Shown here one piece after another: positions 59,221 through 64,000 of a DNA stretch of 64,000 nt (positions are counted from its first letter, which is position 1; every line of letters starts with the position of its first letter). The notes below the pieces were generated by a model, which saw nothing but the letters and a program-made list of their open reading frames with translations, ran no database searches and was not told where the DNA came from. Where the stretch lies: contig JARFJB010002198.1 in NCBI GenBank assembly GCA_036346205.1, forward strand, positions 2,655,001-2,719,000, written 5' to 3'. Position numbers and translations under genes: made by a program. This stretch comes from Vesta saturnalis (Eukaryota > Arthropoda > Insecta > Coleoptera > Lampyridae).

Positions 59221-59640
59221 TCAAACAGCCCACCCTCCCCTTTGCGGAGGGAGTGAAACGCGTTGCTTTTTCCTTTTTACTAAACGAACTCTGAGTGGAT
59301 AATTACTGCGGTAAGGTATATTGTCTGTGTGTGTATTTTTACAGTAATCACTGATTTCTGAGTGGCCATTAACCATCTTGATTAACACATCTATGAATTT
59401 CACATGTGAACTTAATGTTGTTATGCCGGGAATTAATGTAGTCAAAAAAGATTAGCGTCATTAACTCCTCCCCCCATTATCAAAATACAGATAATATCGT
59501 CCACATAATGACACCGGCAAATAACGTGCTCATTGTATAAATCATTATTAGACAGATAACTTTCTTCTAGGTTTTTTAGAAAAATTTCACTTAACCATGA
59601 AGATAAACTTAAAAATCTGGAACACTAGACCTGTGGCAGG
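59221..59640 (-). pseudogene. Penelope-like element RT fragment
   Basis: The minus strand contains SNNDLYNEHVICRCHYVDDI (the YVDDI catalytic box, about 59490-59560), a frame break, then open codons 59445-59221 with GITTLSSHVKFIDVLIKM, CKNTHTDNIPYRSNYPL and RLVKRKKQR. The HVKF...KNTHTDN...SNYP order corresponds to the region after the catalytic box in Penelope-like RTs (normally RKPTHTD..SNHP). No GIY-YIG endonuclease is visible. Confidence 0.72.
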
Positions 59641-59649
59641 ACCTGTGAC

Positions 59650-61185
59650 AATCAAAATACACCCACATACCACAAAAATTAAAAAATACCGAAACCTAGT
59701 CCACCGCTGATGATGATCGCTATAGAAACGCTTTTGGTGTTTTTTAATTTTGTGTGATATTTGGGTGTATATTGTTTTTTAATGAAGATTAACATCCCCT
59801 CATGGGAACAGCGTCATTCTGTTCAAAGGCAAAAAACTAACTAAGCGATACTTGTTACTAAACTTGATACTTTTGATTCTACTAATAATCATTACAGAAC
59901 ACTAAGTTTTTATTTAACTTTTAGACAATGAGGTGTAGTAACTTTGAGATTCTTAATATAGTCAAAGTGTGAGTAATGTTTGTTAGGGTTGATCAACGAT
60001 TTCACAGTTCTATTTAAGATTTTATGATACCTATTGACCTTATTAATCTTAATTTCGTGTGATTGTTTTCAGTGAGCCATTTTAACACAATAACTTCGTA
60101 AATTTGCCAATCAACTATAACATTCCAATTACCTTTATCTAATTTGATTGTAGTAACGTTATTATGACGTACTATACGTTAAATGAGTGATAATTTACGT
60201 TTCAGTGATAACAGAAAAGGATTTTACCATACGCGCTATTTCACTTCTAAGATCATTGTGATTGTTAGATATTTTGCTAAAGTCTACCGCATTTTTTGAG
60301 CAGTCAAATAATTTAATAAATATATGTTACATTTAAGATTTTGTCGTATAAAAATCCGATTTTATCAAAACTAATCTTAGCGAAATTATTAGTTCTGTGA
60401 AATTTAAAAGATCAACCATATTGTCCTGCTTCATTAGGGTTGCGTTCTTTAAGTTTCCGCAGTTTTTATGGTAATGTACTAAGCACCGAAATTGATGCAG
60501 TAACGTAATCCCAAGGTTTATAATTAACGATATATCGTAATTTGATATTTGCGATCAATTTCTTTTTTTAACCAAAGTTTTAAACAACGTTAATTACTCG
60601 ACTACCTTAAGTAAGCTCACCACCCTTACTAATAATGTATATAACACACCTTAATATGGTTCGGTTTCCCAAAAAGTTGCCAATTTACTTCAAAAACACA
60701 ATCTTATTTTATCAGTTTATATTACATAACAAATTATTGACGCTTTAAAATAAATTTCGCACGGTTAATTGCTTACCGGGCTACCTATAGGTAACGAATA
60801 TATTTATTAAAACGGTGCACAATTAGTTAGTTAGCGCTTGAATTTCTTTGATAACTAAAAATTATACACAAATTATTAAAATCTGGAAAATAATTATAAT
60901 TATAATTTTAACGTCATTACACTATTTATTTATAAAAACAGTGTATTAGTGTTGACTTATAGCGGCCATCTTGTTGGGGTAGGTCAGCGCAGCTGTCTTC
61001 AAATAAGGCGGTGTATTTTAAAGTTTTGTTTGATAAATTTAATAGAAGCAAGTTTAAATGCGATATTGAGTAAGTATTAGGAGTTTGAAATATATTTGCT
61101 AAACAGTGTATATTGCGAATATTAATTGAAAACTTGTAACTTAACCTCAACTTTCATTGAAGTCAATTCTAATTTGTTTATTTTT
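59650..61185. other. Gene-poor AT-rich stretch
   Basis: No family was recognised. The 74-codon minus frame at 60926-61150 has no motif. An acceptor-like TTTTTTAG at 61181-61188 precedes the SWIM gene exon. Confidence 0.5.
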
Positions 61186-61195
61186 TAGCAGAAAA

Positions 61196-61662
61196 ATGAC
61201 TTCCAAACACGTCATTTCAATGAGTGTCATAATGGCTTTCTTAAAGGACCACATGAAGCAGTTAGAGCGGAGTGAAGATGCATATACTAGTGTCTACATT
61301 ATGCATTTTCGTTTTGAGCCGAATTTACATCCGGCTGTAATTAGGGGCAAAGTATAAGCCAGCATGAAGAAAAAAACTATGATGTAGAAGCGAGTATATT
61401 CATTCTTTTCCTTCTATTAAAACTTAATTCTTATATCCTAGGTAGCGATCCTAAATGTAATTGCTCTAGAGGGGAAGCAAGTCATTTGCCATCACATGGC
61501 CGCATTCTGCATATATGCATATCATAATGTAAGCAGTACAGATATGGTTTGTGCCTGGAAAATACAAGGCCCGCCAGCAACAGAGACGATCGTAAAGTTG
61601 TCTGATATTTTCCGTTTAAGTAAACCAGACTATCAACCAGTAATACGGTTGCAGTAGAAGAC
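61196..61662 (+). pseudogene. SWIM-domain part of a SWIM-YqaJ protein
   Basis: After an acceptor at 61188 the gene starts MTSKHVISMSVIMAFLKDHM at 61196 and reads FRFEPNLHPAVIRGKV, then TAA in place of a codon, then ASMKKKT. After an acceptor (ATCCTAG, 61441) it reads SDPKCNCSRGE and, one base out of frame, VICHHMAAFCIYAYHN: together the C-x-C...C-H-H zinc ligands of a SWIM finger. AWKIQGPPATETIVKLSDIF follows to a stop at 61659. Proteins of this form in insects continue into a YqaJ-type nuclease domain. Here the mariner at 61674 intervenes. Confidence 0.65.
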
Positions 61663-61754
61663 AGAAGTATATACAGGGTCGGTGAGATATCAAAACCAAT
61701 TTTGGTGTGGTAAACTATTATTGGACCTACATTCTAAAAATATTTAGGTATATA

Positions 61755-61813
61755 CAGGGTCATTGACAAAAATATGCCAACCCAAAGCTGTTTTTTTTTA
61801 ATAGAACACCCTG
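61755..61813. mobile_element. Tiny nested MITE in left arm of mariner
   Basis: TATACAGGGT at 61751-61760 and ACCCTGTATA at 61808-61817 are perfect 10-bp inverted ends. The segment, with roughly 40 bp of flank, is absent from the right arm, which suggests a later insertion using the same CAGGGT-type ends. Confidence 0.55.
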
Positions 61814-62305
61814 TATATTTCTGCATTTTTGGATTCACTGTTACATTTAGAATAAAAGTATAGACATTTGGAACCATGATGCGAGCGTTGTCACCACGAT
61901 TTTGTAAATCTGTTTATACCACCGACTATTAATAATAGTCTACTGACCAACAAACTGAGAAATTTTTCGAAAACATGTAAAACTATTCAGAAAGATTAAC
62001 TTACGCGAAATGTAATTTTTCTCAATTTTTTCAAATGCAACAACTCTGTATATTTTTTCACATTTCGATTCCTCGTGAAAAGTAGATACTATTTGATAAT
62101 AAGTTTCATAGCCATAAAACGGACCCTTCTTGAGATATTGACGCTTTATTTGAAAATATTGACATACAGAGCAAATAAGCAAATACGAATGGCAAATATA
62201 TTCTTTAACTGATAGGAAAACTTAATTAATAACTAAACAGTAAAACAATTCTCTACATCTAAAAATACGTTGAATAAGGAAACATAAACGAATAAAACCA
62301 TAAAT

Positions 62306-63279
62306 TCAAATTAAATTAATTAAAGGCGAAATGGGTTGAAACGCAGCTCTAATTCTATTTTTCATATCTTCGCTTGTGGTGGGAGAGTGTTGGTAGACTT
62401 TTTCTTTAACGTAGCCCCAAAGGAAGAAATCAAGAGGCGTAAGATTCGGTGATCGGGCTGGCCAGTTTTGCACATCACCTCGACCTATCCATCTCATCAG
62501 ATAATTTCTATCGAGATATTACCTAACACTGATTGCATTGTGTGGAGGGGCGCCATCCAGTTGAAACCACATCGTACGAATATTAACTACCTCGATATTT
62601 TCCAAAAGCTCGGGAAAATCATTTTTCAAAAACTGTAAATATCTTTCTCCGGTAAGACTCCCATCACATTAAAATTGATTATACCACCCCACACATTAAC
62701 TGGTTATCGATGCTGGTGATCAACAACTCTTAAGATGTGTGGATTAGTATCTGAATAGTGATGATAGTTATGTGGATTAATATTGCCATTATTGTGTAAA
62801 GTTACCACATCCGTAAATAGAATGTTATTAACAAAATTGGGTTCTTCATTGACTTTAGTAGTTACCCATTGGCAGAAAGGTCCACGATTTTGAAAATCTA
62901 TTTCACTTAAAGCTTGATGTGGCTCGATATGATAAGGATGCAGTTTGTTTTTTTAATAAAGCTGCGAACTGTATGTCTATTTAGGTCTAGTTGTACTTAG
63001 CTCTCTGGTACTAATTTGTGGATTTTCTATAAGAGATGCCACAACTTGAAACTCAATTTATTCATTTGGGCTTGTTTTTGCGCGATTGGGATAACACACA
63101 ATCACAAACGATACTTTTCGCGGCTGTCTTCTCTCAGGGCATCGTTCACAGTACAAACGGGTAGTCAGCAAAGCATTTCTTTGAGCTTCGCCGTAAATAA
63201 AGATCATATCCACCACTTCTTCTCTGGAAAAAATCATTTTATGTAAAAATTGACAAAACGACAATCCAAAAACACACAA
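62306..63279 (-). pseudogene. Mariner (DD41D) transposase
   Basis: The N-terminal DUF4817-type helix-turn-helix is KMIFSREEVVDMIFIYGEAQ, RNALLTTRLYCERCPER. Then come HIEPHQALSEIDFQNRG-like text in a shifted frame, FVNNILFTDVVTLHNNGNIN (first catalytic Asp), HILRVVDHQHR, then NVWGG, WFQLDGAPPHNAISVR (second Asp) and VQNWPARSPNLTPLDFFLWG (third Asp). Forty-one positions separate the last two Asp residues. One TAA after ISVR and several indels break the frame. The catalytic triad is otherwise complete, which suggests relatively recent inactivation. Confidence 0.87.
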
Positions 63280-63849
63280 GCTAATGGAACAATATTTTAA
63301 TGATTATACAAACGTCAAAATAATAAATGCAATTGTTCCTCTTTATTACGAGCGGATAGCCTACTTGATTTGTTTTGTTGAATTCTATTGTCATAATAAA
63401 TTTGTATTTTAGAATATTTTTACGTAAAAGCGTCAATATCTCAAGAAGGGTCTGTCTTATGGCTATAAAACCTAATATCAATTAGTATCTACTTTTCACG
63501 GGAAGTCGAAATGTGAAAAAATATACAGGGTGTTGTATTTGAAAAAATTGAGAGAAATTACATTTCGCGTAAGTTAATCATTCCGTATACTTTCACATGT
63601 TTTCGAAAAAATTTCCTCTCTGTTTGTTAGTAGACTATTATTAATAGTCGGTGGTATAAACGGATTTATAAAATCGTCATGACAACGTTCGCATCGTGGT
63701 TCCAAAGTTAACTCTATTTTGGTAGGTCCAATGATTTTGTATTTCCACACCAAAATTGGTTTTGATATCTCTAATAGTTAAGCAGCAATTCTCCGTCCAT
63801 TCAGTAGACGCCCACCCTGTATAACAGTGAAATGTAGGTTTGATAGGGC

Positions 63850-64000
63850 AGTAAGACCTTATATTATTGCTACTACGAGTGATCAAGCTCAAAACACAAA
63901 CTGATATTTAGCCAGGAAGTATCGACTCACTGCCAGTAAGTTTGGCACTGTATTATCAACCTATCAAAAAAGTAGATATTCTGACTCTTTTTATATGAAT
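63850..64000 (+). pseudogene. YqaJ-nuclease part of interrupted SWIM-YqaJ gene
   Basis: Beyond the mariner the plus strand reads ATTSDQAQNTN, TGA in the position expected for Trp, then YLARKYRLTASKFGTVLSTY and KSRYSDSFYMN to the window edge. The R-x-R-L-T-A-S-x-F-G signature is the start of a YqaJ-type (lambda exonuclease-like) domain. The catalytic residues would lie outside the window. Confidence 0.65.

Larger units (their letters stand above)
61674..63820 (-). mobile_element. DD41D-type mariner with long inverted repeats
   Basis: The ends are CAGGGT at 61674 and ACCCTG at 63815-63820, each flanked by TA. Arms of about 400-500 bp (61674-62200 and 63410-63820) are inverted copies sharing GAGATATCAAAACCAATTTT, CCACCGACTATTAATAATAG and CTTGAGATATTGACGCTTT. 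The transposase lies between them on the minus strand. The element separates the SWIM and YqaJ parts of one gene. Confidence 0.87.

Overview
This window is AT-rich eukaryotic DNA, most probably from an insect. The evidence is the mix of transposon families (PIF/Harbinger with a MADF/BESS partner, DUF4817-type mariner, piggyBac, pogo, hAT, tyrosine recombinase, Penelope-like and several LINE lineages), short GT..AG introns of about 50-60 bp, long CA/TA microsatellites and one Pol III tRNA gene. I see no bacterial operons, no CRISPR array and no clearly single-copy host protein gene, apart from a broken SWIM/YqaJ nuclease gene at the right edge that itself belongs to a repeated family.

Layout. 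1-1.49 kb: no gene. 1.49-10.43 kb: a pogo-like DNA transposon bounded by a perfect 20-bp terminal inverted repeat (TIR). It holds a decayed transposase on the minus strand and an unrecognised three-exon small gene on the plus strand, and it was invaded by a CR1/jockey-group LINE (copy A) and by an ORF1 fragment of a second LINE family. 10.9-13.9 kb: a decayed copy of that second LINE. 13.9-17.7 kb: gene-poor. 17.7-19.2 kb: LINE copy B. 19.66-20.14 kb: piggyBac remnant. 21.9-22.4 kb: SINE/RTE-like tail and large microsatellites. 24.9-26.0 kb: tyrosine-recombinase remnants. 27.3-29.7 and 41.3-43.6 kb: two copies of an unnamed non-coding repeat, each carrying a different insertion. 30.2-33.0 kb: mariner remnant, then an RTE-like LINE with a TAAG tail. 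34.5-36.5 kb: PIF/Harbinger transposase with an antisense MADF/BESS gene in its presumed intron. 37-40.5 kb: the best copy of the second LINE, lacking its reverse transcriptase (RT) catalytic core. 40.76-41.2 kb: lone Harbinger exon and tRNA-Ala-like gene. 44-49.3 kb: Myb/SANT-like fragments, two head-to-head Harbinger transposases and a hAT relic.

49.4-54.4 kb is one palindromic foldback element of about 5 kb. Its middle is two mirrored arrays of a short CGCAAACACGAAAA-like motif. It is followed directly by a nearly intact 4.05-kb DNA transposon (54.5-58.6 kb) with 30-bp TIRs, repeated GTAACTG subterminal motifs and a transposase I cannot assign to a family; its DNC...FEPGH motifs give DD34E-like spacing. 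58.6-59.6 kb: jockey-type RT and Penelope-like RT fragments. 61.2-64 kb: a SWIM-YqaJ gene split by a 2.15-kb mariner of DD41D type with long inverted repeats.

The most promising candidates for something undescribed are the 54.5-58.6 kb transposon, the 5-kb foldback element, the small spliced gene at 7.5-8.1 kb and the antisense MADF/BESS gene inside the Harbinger element. Most coding regions carry stops or frameshifts. In the 54.5-58.6 kb transposase all three breaks are one-base changes in homopolymer runs, so sequencing error is a realistic alternative to decay there.
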